Part shown: positions 45,201 to 52,104 of the stretch, piece by piece
Numbering within the stretch: the stretch's first letter is position 1
Layout of the letters: every line of letters starts with the position of its first letter
Source of the DNA: Lachnospiraceae bacterium V9D3004
Lineage (GTDB): Bacteria > Bacillota > Clostridia > Lachnospirales > Lachnospiraceae
Assembly: GCA_000621985.1 (NCBI GenBank)
Contig: JHWW01000012.1
Coordinates: 40,357-104,356 of the forward strand
Direction of reading: 5' to 3'
DNA: 64,000 nt
Position numbers and translations under genes: made by a program
Notes under the pieces: model-generated
What the model saw: only the letters and a program-made list of their open reading frames with translations
Told to the model about the DNA's origin: nothing
The model's database searches: none

Positions 45201-45435
45201 CCCTGAATCTTGAGAGCATTCTGTCTACTTCGAAGTTACGAAGGAATTCTATATCAGATTCCTCAGCCGCATGATAATACTCATCTGTGATCGTAACTTC
45301 GTCAAGGCTGAATGCTTTAAGTGAGTCAGGTGCGTTTGCAGCCTGTACAGTCCGTACGCTCTGTCCACTCGGGAGCGCAGTTACCATAATTGCGGTAGCT
45401 GTTGTGATTGCAAGTGCCTTTTTTAATGTCTTCAT
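42214..45435 (-). CDS. Secreted GH127-family beta-L-arabinofuranosidase with C-terminal Ig domain
   Basis: 1,073 residues. Signal peptide 1-32. A GH127/DUF1680 (alpha/alpha)6-barrel catalytic domain follows: HCVGHYLSAAAQAV, WVPWYNMHKVLTGLLD, NRHANATIPKFLGA. The Zn-thiolate site is visible as Glu and Cys in CNCESCCAHN (about residue 342) and the CysCys pair in FWCCTGTGMEN (about 414), the last including the nucleophile known from HypBA1. After it come β-sandwich domains, a cadherin-like region, a Thr/Pro linker and a BIG2-like end (996-1073). It removes beta-L-arabinofuranose from plant glycoproteins or pectic glycans outside the cell. AGGAGG before the ATG; 69 bp after a second GH127 gene. 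Confidence 0.88.
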   Translation of the reverse strand: MKTLKKALAITTATAIMVTALPSGQSVRTVQAANAPDSLKAFSLDEVTITDEYYHAAEESDIEFLRNFEVDRMLSRFRETAGLETKGYKPYKGWEDSYLGGHCVGHYLSAAAQAVKATGDEELKRILDEMIDGLKECQDYLGTGFIFGAKIQDPSNVEKQFNIVEGKDSGETWVPWYNMHKVLTGLLDVYKQTDNEKALDIAKGLGDWIHNRVMKWDQSTQNRILGTEYGGMNDCLYELYALTGDDKYAEAAHQFDDPNHYKTILSGKADTLNNRHANATIPKFLGALNRYKTMGDEDYLDYAADFWELVMSKHSYATGGVSDMEHFRKDEQLDATRTQCNCESCCAHNLLRITRELFMITGDVKYADYYENTLRNAIMGAIDIEKGNFSYFTPMATGYFKFFGQGDPAENMFWCCTGTGMENYTKLGDSIYFYNDDSLIINQYVASVLNWKEKGFKLTQVSDVTKSDTAEFTVDIADGSEKNLNIYLRVPEWISGSPYVTVNGTAVDGINTEGGYVNINRAWKNGDKFTIKYPMTVKAVGLPDNDSVYAFRYGPTLLAARLGSDYMDTTKSSNLTWAGANLSAPYYKVVGSEQCTLSISYNQTSKQVLGSETLSIEDSSLEQFMKNIPDNMVKVESPDGLEFKLTGTDADDNFDGGLTFVPFNTLNDERYGIYWYFSALSQDQLEATIRANKEEGRFANCTIDSIMPGYEQYEKDQLHDLKESGSVAGNDTQGRSTRYATSGGYFSYNMKVKTDKHNTIRCKFLKEDNGKTIKISVGNTVIATDTINYTGDEDIYSKDYVIPDDVVATNAAERDVDTDAGTKEKVTTINIKFETGDSNNSARLADGLYMAINYNNNASIASVTTNVGTVTSTDNSFTISVPMGTQVVKATFSLGDKFGLLYINDLLVNDGKAQALTVNGENATFKLTAYGEDHTTSKEYTVNVVQTLASNDPGNTNQTTPGSTTTTPGTTVQTPVTSVTPAVQTQTTTTTQPKADKAKIKIKGKKTVKVGKTIKLTAKLYNVKGKVKWSVNKKKIATINAKTGKLKGKKAGKVKVTAKVKKVKATVTIKVKK

Positions 45436-45504
45436 GTTTTATCAATCCTCCTGTTTATGATTATATATTGGTGGCTTCTCATCCTGTCCTCCCCATGTTT
45501 ACTG

Positions 45505-47364
45505 TTACTTATCTTTAACCGGGAAATAAACCGTATAACTTTCATGTCCGATCCTGTTAAGCGGAAGGAATCTGATTCCCACAGGCTGATTTACAGTTCT
45601 GAATTCGCTCTTCCAGCTTCCCCATTCACGTTCATTTTCATTAACAAGAATATCTTCCGGATTACCCGGTTCACAATACAGGGTGCGTTCTTCGTCGCAT
45701 AATCCGGCGAGAACTTCAGGTCCGTACATGAAAGCGACCATATTCGGATCATCAGGCAACGGATAAGTTGTTATACCCTTCTTCATAGTGATGCATATAA
45801 CGTCGCCACCGGAAAATGTGCGCTTAACGCTTACATAATCACTACCCTTGTCAGTCTTTGCAACCTCCGTGTTGTTGTATTCAACGGTTGCCGGCTCAAC
45901 TATCCACCATGGGATCCTGACTTTGATATCAAGTTCCGCTTCAACATCTGTTTCGATCTGAAGGAATACCTGCAATGTGTCGGGATTGTGAGGATACATT
46001 GCAGCTGTTCTGTCAATCGTCTGCTTTCCGTTACTTGTACTTGACAGATGGAAACTTCCCGTAAGCGGATCATGTACCTGTTTGATCTTGACTATATTGC
46101 CTCCTGCAAGAAATGTTGCTTCCGAATCATGGTACTGGTTAACATATATTGTATTGTTGTCCTGATAATATATGTAATTATCAAGCGCAGCATTTGCCTG
46201 AACCATTGAGCCGTGACAGCAGAAGAAACTGTCTGTGCGCGTACCCCAGCCCTTATGTGACCCTGCTCTCATAGGCAAGAAATAAGCAATTAGTCCTTCT
46301 GTCGGCTTATCGGTTGTATAACCATTGGTATATTCCCAGTGCCAGTATGTCTGAGCCATGACACCGTTATAGAGGTTTCTCTCAATATAATCCGCATATT
46401 GTGCCTCGCCGGTCCATTTAAACATATAATCAGCAAGACGCATCATATTGTATACGGTACAATGTTCCTGGGTCTTCATTCCCATACGGTTCTTAAGAGA
46501 CATCTTCGGCCCCCAGATCTCTCCGTTGGTCTGTCCGCCGGTAGCATACATTCCACGTTCCGTAACCGCCTCTTTCCAGTAATTCATTACAATATCTTTG
46601 TATACTTCTTTGCCGGTAACCTCATATGCCGCAGCCGCTCCGAGCACTTCGGGAATTGTTGTATTGGCATGCATATTGGTAAGAGGATCCTCACCTTTTA
46701 AAAGCGGATCAAATAACCTTGATCTATAGTAGCGTTCTATGAGAGTCCTGTACTTGTCTTTACCCGTTATATCAAGCAGCTGAACCCATATCTCAAGCAT
46801 TCCTCCTGTTTCGTAATCGAGGATATTATTCATCTGTTCTATGCTGAATCCGTCAGTCCATTCCACAAACCAATCAGCAAAATTATCAGCTATCTCAAGC
46901 GCCTTGGTATTGCCTGTAAAGCGATACATATCCACAAGCCCCATAAAGGTTTTGTGAATCGTATAATGCGGAGCCCATATTCCATGTCCGTTTGCAATAC
47001 GATACAGATATTTTTCGGGAATGGAAGCGACCCATTTTCCGCCGTTGGCTTCCTGACATTTTGCAAGCCTGTCTATGATAATGTCTGCCTTTGCCTTTAG
47101 TTCAGTGTCTTCCGAAACACATATTATCATTGCTGCAGCCGATAACCAGTGTCCCAGAAAATGACCTCTCAACTGACATGTTGGAGATTCCCATCCACCA
47201 TGCATATCCTGCGGGATGCATGCATCATGTGTGAGAGTTGCCTCAAGTTCATAATTGTACAAAAGATTCCTCGTTGTTAATGACATCAGATAATTACGGT
47301 TGTCATTTCTTCTTCTGATCAGATCTCCGTCTGTTAATACAACTTTAACATTATTTGATATCAT
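45505..47364 (-). CDS. Cytoplasmic GH127-family glycoside hydrolase (DUF1680)
   Basis: 619 residues from the ATG at 47364 (GGAGGAGG 6 bases upstream; an in-frame start at 47388 is weaker). No signal peptide. GHFLGHWLSAAAMI, WAPHYTIHKTFMGLVDMY, MHANTTIPEVLGAA. Zn/catalytic Cys set: Glu-x-Cys in QEHCTVYNMMRL (about 300) and CysCys in FFCCHGSMVQ (about 380). The C-terminal β-domain holds the RIPWWI motif. It is likely to finish hydrolysis of imported arabino-oligosaccharides begun by its secreted partner. Same strand as the araC gene (72 bp upstream) and GH127 downstream (69 bp). Confidence 0.88.
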   Translation of the reverse strand: MISNNVKVVLTDGDLIRRRNDNRNYLMSLTTRNLLYNYELEATLTHDACIPQDMHGGWESPTCQLRGHFLGHWLSAAAMIICVSEDTELKAKADIIIDRLAKCQEANGGKWVASIPEKYLYRIANGHGIWAPHYTIHKTFMGLVDMYRFTGNTKALEIADNFADWFVEWTDGFSIEQMNNILDYETGGMLEIWVQLLDITGKDKYRTLIERYYRSRLFDPLLKGEDPLTNMHANTTIPEVLGAAAAYEVTGKEVYKDIVMNYWKEAVTERGMYATGGQTNGEIWGPKMSLKNRMGMKTQEHCTVYNMMRLADYMFKWTGEAQYADYIERNLYNGVMAQTYWHWEYTNGYTTDKPTEGLIAYFLPMRAGSHKGWGTRTDSFFCCHGSMVQANAALDNYIYYQDNNTIYVNQYHDSEATFLAGGNIVKIKQVHDPLTGSFHLSSTSNGKQTIDRTAAMYPHNPDTLQVFLQIETDVEAELDIKVRIPWWIVEPATVEYNNTEVAKTDKGSDYVSVKRTFSGGDVICITMKKGITTYPLPDDPNMVAFMYGPEVLAGLCDEERTLYCEPGNPEDILVNENEREWGSWKSEFRTVNQPVGIRFLPLNRIGHESYTVYFPVKDK

Positions 47365-47436
47365 AGTGTTCCTCCTCCCATTGCCCATTATTTTCCTGTT
47401 GCACAGCTTCCGATATATTGGCTTCCAACACTATTG

Positions 47437-48297
47437 TCAGTGATTAAGAACGCGCTTTGAAAATGCGTTCCTGTATTCAGTAGGAGCAAGTCCCGTCTGT
47501 CTCTTGTAACTTCTGGTAAAATTATGACTGTCACTGTAACCGAGCTTAGCAGCGATCTCCTCTATGCTCAGGTTTGTATCAGTCAGAAAGAAACTTGCTT
47601 CTTCTGCTTTCTTCTGTAAAATAAACTGTTTAAGTGTAAGTCCCGTAATGCTGTTGAACATCCTCGAGATATATTTCTCATTGTATCCGAAATGCTTTGC
47701 CACCTGATACACAGTAAGCTTAGTGTGAATATTGTGAGAAATATAATCTACCATATCGTTATATAATTGCGAACGTGATTTGCGGATATCTTTAAGGGAT
47801 GTCACTCCCGTATTGTCTGAATGAGTTGAAACTATATCATCGTACACCTGACATAATATGGATGTAGTCATATAATTAAGAGTATGTACCGTTGCATTCC
47901 CTCTTGCCATGTCCTGAAGCTGCTTCATAAGAATAACCAGCTTCTCCGGATTCGCAAGCCTTGCCTGTTCAGGTATCGATATCGTACTGATTATCGCAGG
48001 AGGCGGCGGAAGCGCGGGAATCCCAAAATGCATCCAGTAAAATGAACATGCCGAGCTTTCGTATCCCTTACGGGTATTATTCGGCGGTTCAACCGGCGGC
48101 AGCAAAAGCATCTCACCCTCTGTTACCGTATATTGTCTGTTATTGTATTCAAGATACAGAATACCCCTTGTAATGACGAAAAGCTCATAGTCCTCAAGCA
48201 AAAGATATGAATGCTTCCAATCTTCGGTAAGGGCTTCGAATTTGCCGGTCATGTGATAATCAACCGGTTTGTCAATGGCAATATAGTGATAATCCAT
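47437..48297 (-). CDS. AraC-family transcriptional regulator
   Basis: 286 residues from the ATG at 48297, which has GAGGTGAC directly upstream; a longer frame to 48348 lacks a site. The N-terminal half is a cupin-like sugar-sensing domain (ELFVITRGILYLEYNNRQYTV, EMLLLPP). The C-terminal 100 residues hold two HTHs: VYQVAKHFGYNEKYISRMFNSITG and SIEEIAAKLGYSDSHNFTRSYKRQTG. It leads the apparent operon araC-GH127-GH127 and is likely to activate it in response to an arabinose-containing sugar. Confidence 0.9.
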   Translation of the reverse strand: MDYHYIAIDKPVDYHMTGKFEALTEDWKHSYLLLEDYELFVITRGILYLEYNNRQYTVTEGEMLLLPPVEPPNNTRKGYESSACSFYWMHFGIPALPPPPAIISTISIPEQARLANPEKLVILMKQLQDMARGNATVHTLNYMTTSILCQVYDDIVSTHSDNTGVTSLKDIRKSRSQLYNDMVDYISHNIHTKLTVYQVAKHFGYNEKYISRMFNSITGLTLKQFILQKKAEEASFFLTDTNLSIEEIAAKLGYSDSHNFTRSYKRQTGLAPTEYRNAFSKRVLNH

Positions 48298-48350
48298 ATT
48301 TGTCACCTCGGTGATTACATTTTGACACATAAATAAAAGAAAAGTCAATA

Positions 48351-48385
48351 ATAAAAAAAGAAAAAGTGTCGTTTTGACACTTTTT
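48351..48385 (-). terminator. Rho-independent terminator of the pgeF-mazG unit
   Basis: Stem AAAAAGTGTC / GACACTTTTT with loop GTTTT (48361-48385), followed on the minus strand by a CTTTTTTTATTATT tail. Confidence 0.88.
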
Positions 48386-48405
48386 CTAACAATGTGGATT
48401 ACTAT

Positions 48406-48534
48406 CTAATCATCTCTCGTTGTATTGATCGCAACAGCGGTTACAAGTCCGTCATGTACAACAAGCGTTCCATCAAGGTCAAGTATCCAGGTTTTCTGCA
48501 TAGGTGATATGCGCAACTCTTTTGGTTCTAACAT
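48406..48534 (-). CDS. 42-residue HAD-like micro-ORF downstream of mazG
   Basis: MLEPKELRISPMQKTWILDL, then DGTLVVHDG and VTAVAINTTRDD. It contains HAD motif I (LDLDGTLV) in the context typical of small HAD enzymes, but nothing after it. An AAGGAG site inside the mazG end lies 7 bases before the ATG. The gene starts 4 bp past the mazG stop and ends just before a terminator. Either a truncated HAD gene that keeps translation signals or a real micro-protein. Too short for ordinary ORF calling. Confidence 0.5.
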   Translation of the reverse strand: MLEPKELRISPMQKTWILDLDGTLVVHDGLVTAVAINTTRDD

Positions 48535-48538
48535 TTTT

Positions 48539-49015
48539 TTACTCCTTTTTCGCAAGACATATAATCTCTTTAGCCTCATCAAATGCCGCCGGGAGATAAC
48601 TGCTTACATCCATCTTTCCTTTCTTTTTTTCCAACAACTTAATCTCCTCCCAGTTCCTGGCAACCTCATCTGAGCCACTTACAACGGCATCCTTGAAAAC
48701 ATGCGGATGTCTTCTGATCATTTTTTCCTTTATACCGATAATAACATCTTCCAGCGTAAATAGTCCCTCTTCTTCCGCAATCTGGGCATGCATCAGAACC
48801 TGAAACAACAGATCACCAAGCTCCTCTTTCATATTCTCGGCATCACCTGTTTGCTCATAAACATTTATTCCGCAGATCACTTCGACTGCTTCTTCTATAC
48901 AGGCTGATTTAAGGCTTGTATGTGTCTGTTCCCTGTCCCACGGACAGCCATCTTTACCCCTAAGTCTTCTAACAACTTCCTGTAATTCGTCAAATGATTT
49001 CATAGCCGGTCTCAT
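48539..49015 (-). CDS. mazG: MazG-family nucleoside triphosphate pyrophosphohydrolase
   Basis: 158 residues, single MazG domain. ELQEVVRRLRGKDGCPWDREQTHTSLKSACIEEAVEVI and LKEELGDLLFQVLMHAQIAEEEG contain the four Glu/Asp ligands (EExxE, ExxD) for Mg2+. It hydrolyses NTPs to NMP and PPi (house-cleaning of non-canonical nucleotides). Half the length of E. coli MazG. The start is at 49015 or 49003, both with imperfect spacing to AGGAG. It is followed directly by a 42-codon HAD-like ORF and a terminator. Confidence 0.88.
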   Translation of the reverse strand: MRPAMKSFDELQEVVRRLRGKDGCPWDREQTHTSLKSACIEEAVEVICGINVYEQTGDAENMKEELGDLLFQVLMHAQIAEEEGLFTLEDVIIGIKEKMIRRHPHVFKDAVVSGSDEVARNWEEIKLLEKKKGKMDVSSYLPAAFDEAKEIICLAKKE

Positions 49016-49080
49016 CTCCTAAATTATTTATATAATAAATCCAACGCATTCTTCCGGAAAAATAGATCTGCAAAATACTA

Positions 49081-49980
49081 TTATCCCGGCATCCCGATCA
49101 CTGCAGCCAGATTTCCTCTGCGACCTTTAGTATATCTGTGCGAAAACAGCAGCTCATGGTTACAACATGTACATACTCCGGATATATATATATTATCATC
49201 TGCCAGACCAGCTTTATGCAGTACTATTTCGTTTGCTCTCCACAGATCAAGTTTGGCATGCATATTTTTCAATTCTTCCGACGATCTGTTATTGATCATA
49301 TTTTGATCAATCGTATCACCTTCATTATCGATAAATATTTTTTTCAGGTCTTCAGCAGTAAAATTCTTGGAAAAATCATGGTACAGATCCAATGAGATCT
49401 CGTAACATTTTTCACATATGGAAGGGCCGATAATACCTATTATGTCTTTGGGATCGCTTGCAAAATTATCAACCATCTTCTCGACTGCTTTTTTTCCTAT
49501 CATTAAAGCAGTTCCTCTCCAACCGGAATGGATGTTTGCAATAACCTTCTTAAAGGGATCATATAATAATATCGGGACACAATCAGCAACAAGCGACATC
49601 AAAACCACTCCCGATTCATTGGTAACAAGCGCGTCCGTATCTTTTATTTTCCTGTCATTGTCGAATACTTCACCTGTATATTCTTTGCCGACTATCTGTA
49701 CAACATCACCATGTACCTGTTTTGTTAAAACAAGGTCATCAACGTTATATCCCAGAGCACCCGCAAGTCTCAGATGATTGGTCTTTACATCATCATAATC
49801 ATCGCCTCTGCTAAAGCTCAGATTCATTGTGGCGCAATCGCCCTTGCTGACGCCTCCGAGTTTCGTTGAGAAGCCTTGTATAAGATCATATTTTTCCAGT
49901 GGAATAAAACTTAGAACAGTTACATCCTGTTCTTTTTTTATTCTGACACAGTTCTTATTAAAGCTAAGCAATTTACACAT
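49081..49980 (-). CDS. pgeF: PgeF/YfiH-family multicopper-oxidoreductase-fold purine nucleoside enzyme
   Basis: 299 residues from the ATG at 49980 (GGGAGG 10 bases upstream). Family signatures: STKLGGVSKGDCATMNLSFSRGDD, LVLTKQVHGDVV, ALVTNESGVVLMSLVADCVPILL, IANIHSGWRGT (His and Cys ligands of the active site), IGPSICEKCYEI and CTCCNHELLFSHR. Formerly called laccase-like polyphenol oxidase; members act as adenosine deaminase/phosphorylase and in wall-related roles (YfiH). It lies 65 bp before mazG on the same strand, so they are probably one unit. Confidence 0.85.
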   Translation of the reverse strand: MCKLLSFNKNCVRIKKEQDVTVLSFIPLEKYDLIQGFSTKLGGVSKGDCATMNLSFSRGDDYDDVKTNHLRLAGALGYNVDDLVLTKQVHGDVVQIVGKEYTGEVFDNDRKIKDTDALVTNESGVVLMSLVADCVPILLYDPFKKVIANIHSGWRGTALMIGKKAVEKMVDNFASDPKDIIGIIGPSICEKCYEISLDLYHDFSKNFTAEDLKKIFIDNEGDTIDQNMINNRSSEELKNMHAKLDLWRANEIVLHKAGLADDNIYISGVCTCCNHELLFSHRYTKGRRGNLAAVIGMPG

Positions 49981-50320
49981 TGCAGCACCTCCCATCTCGC
50001 TTAACACTACAATAATTTAGCTTTTTCATCCCCCTCATCAGCAAACGGTCGTAGACACTTTAAGTCTTTCCCGTCCGATGAAATCCTTACTTCTTCTTAT
50101 AGCTATGAACATCTCCAATTTAATGATAATTCCGATATATATCACTGTCAACATGTATTGACAGAAGACTTCATATTACTTTTCGGTTACATTACTACGC
50201 TACATGATGTATACTATATTATGCACAATCTTTCATATCAACTACAAGGACAAATTTACATATCTACCATAGTACATCTGTGCAAATACTCAACCTAAAC
50301 GCAAGAATGTATACATCGAA

Positions 50321-50370
50321 TTAACATAATTCAGTTAATTTGTATGCGCCAAATAACATAAATTTGTTAA
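50321..50370 (+). promoter_or_regulatory. Twin operator-like repeats before the XRE gene
   Basis: Two inverted repeats with the same layout, TTAAC-N8-GTTAA (50321-50338) and TAAC-N8-GTTA (50354-50369), centres 32 bp apart, upstream of the TTG start at 50434. They fit autoregulation by a dimeric Cro/CI-type protein. The remaining gap 49981-50320 is AT-rich and shows nothing I can name. Confidence 0.5.
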
Positions 50371-50433
50371 TTTACAATTATCCTACTGAATAAGCGAAGC
50401 ATCACGCATTATTGATCAAGGGGGGTTTTACAA

Positions 50434-50880
50434 TTGGAAATTAATAGTCTTGGTGATAAGCTCAGAGCTTTGCGCATTGCGCACTCTTATAAACAGATAG
50501 ATATCGCTGCGGTGATCGGAGTTGTAAGACAAACCTACTCACATTATGAACGCGGAACCAGAACACCAAATGTAGATACGCTTTACAGACTTGCAGCTTT
50601 CTACAATATATCTGTAAATGATCTGTTGAAGTATACTACCCAACTTGATCCCGAACTATATTTTGATACGCCAATGCCTCAGGATTCCGATACATCCGAC
50701 AACGATGAATTCATAAAATTCCTCAATGTTCCTTTCAACAAAAAGAGATTCAGATTCTTCAGCAACACCGAAAGAAGGCTGCTGTTTTATTTTGAACAAT
50801 TAAGTACTATTGAGCAATGGGAGCTGGTTGAGATATCCAAACTCAAAACTACAAAAGAAGATTATAAATCAAAAAAATGA
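50434..50880 (+). CDS. XRE-family transcriptional regulator
   Basis: 148 residues with a Cro/CI HTH in residues 5-65 (LGDKLRALRIAHSYKQIDIAAVIGVVRQTYSHYERGTRTPNVDTLYRLAAFYN, then VNDLLK). The C-terminal 80 residues are helical, with RRLLFYFEQLSTIEQWELVEISK. TTG start with GGGGGG 8 bases upstream. Convergent with the secreted SPOR-like gene. Upstream twin repeats suggest autoregulation. The target set is unknown; it sits next to a run of secreted wall proteins. Confidence 0.85.
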   Translation: MEINSLGDKLRALRIAHSYKQIDIAAVIGVVRQTYSHYERGTRTPNVDTLYRLAAFYNISVNDLLKYTTQLDPELYFDTPMPQDSDTSDNDEFIKFLNVPFNKKRFRFFSNTERRLLFYFEQLSTIEQWELVEISKLKTTKEDYKSKK

Positions 50881-50916
50881 AAACCGGGGCGCTAATCTGC
50901 CACAAAATTATTGTCA

Positions 50917-51885
50917 TTATGAGCGACGTTCTCCGGTATATTTTACATATGCCTTTGGATAATATTTCTTAACACGGGTCAGATTCTCTTTTGCCGATTC
51001 TTCATCACCATATTCCCCGTAAGTAATAACATACCATTTTTCTTTATTAAGATTACTCCAATCAGAAGTAACAACTATCTCTGCTTCAAATCCTTTTTTA
51101 TATAGATTCATTGCTTTTTTTCCGGCCTGTTTCAATGATTTTGAAGCATCACACCAGATGCCGTAGAATGGTATCTGGGCATATTGATCAACAGAGAAGC
51201 TTATTGTTTTATCATATTTTTGTATCGACATTTTTTTGATCACATATCCATACTTTGACTTGCCGGACTTTTTGGCAGTGTATGTTATCCGTACATTGGA
51301 ATTGCCATGGTCGCCACCCCAATAACCGAAATAGGCATCCTTGACCATTATATATTCACTGCCTTTTTTCGTTACCGACACAATATTGATCGTATATGTG
51401 GTTTCGGTCTCCACCACACATTCATATTTTACAGGACCATATTCCGGAGAATTATAAGCATCATATATGCAGTTCTCAATTTTTTCAGATGGCATAGATG
51501 TTTTATCAACGGTTTTACCGAAAATATTCTTCGATGCGTTCTTTATTGCAGAATCAGACACTGAATAATAATAATCTTCTCCTTCGGAAAGTTCTTCTTT
51601 TTTAACACAGTTTTTTTCCGAAACCGGGATAGACAAAGCTGAAGCTTTCGCAATATATTCGTTATTAAGTTTTATTGAACTTTTTTTCGAATATTTATTG
51701 CCGTAACCATTCTGCATAAGAAGAAAATATTCAAAATCCTGCATCTCTTTTGCAAGAGCCTGAAGTCTGTTTGAAGTCTTCTTGCCTACGGCACTGCCTG
51801 ATGCAGACACAGCTCCACTGTCAATGGCAAAACATATTGTAAAAAGAAGTGTGATCAGTAATATTTTCTTGATCTTATTGTTCAT
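50917..51885 (-). CDS. Secreted protein with SPOR-like C-terminus
   Basis: 322 residues from the ATG at 51885 (GGAGG 7 bases upstream). Signal peptide 1-27. The central region is β-rich without a known family (INIVSVTKKGSEYIMVKDAYFGYWGG). The last 45 residues (WYVITYGEYGDEESAKENLTRVKKYYPKAYVKYTG) have the repeat and spacing of a SPOR-type peptidoglycan-binding motif. A wall-associated protein of unknown role. The 219-bp gap to the next gene holds a hairpin at 52042-52068. Confidence 0.7.
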   Translation of the reverse strand: MNNKIKKILLITLLFTICFAIDSGAVSASGSAVGKKTSNRLQALAKEMQDFEYFLLMQNGYGNKYSKKSSIKLNNEYIAKASALSIPVSEKNCVKKEELSEGEDYYYSVSDSAIKNASKNIFGKTVDKTSMPSEKIENCIYDAYNSPEYGPVKYECVVETETTYTINIVSVTKKGSEYIMVKDAYFGYWGGDHGNSNVRITYTAKKSGKSKYGYVIKKMSIQKYDKTISFSVDQYAQIPFYGIWCDASKSLKQAGKKAMNLYKKGFEAEIVVTSDWSNLNKEKWYVITYGEYGDEESAKENLTRVKKYYPKAYVKYTGERRS

Positions 51886-52041
51886 GTGTCTACCTCCGAT
51901 TCTGATCAATGCATTCATAAATCTGCTTTAAGTGTATATTAACATATGTGTATTACAATCGCAAGTGATATTTCAAACTTTTTTTGACACCAATCTGCAT
52001 TGAGGAAATCACCCATACTATTCTTATACTTGTGAAACACA

Positions 52042-52068
52042 GAAAGCCTTGCGTAAAACAAGGCTTTC
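52042..52068 (-). terminator. Terminator-like hairpin of the CHAP-cohesin gene
   Basis: Perfect stem GAAAGCCTTG / CAAGGCTTTC with loop CGTAAAA, 37 bp past the stop; weak T tail on the minus side. Confidence 0.6.
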
Positions 52069-52104
52069 CACATTAAACCACTCCTAGTTATTCAATTCAT
52101 TATA

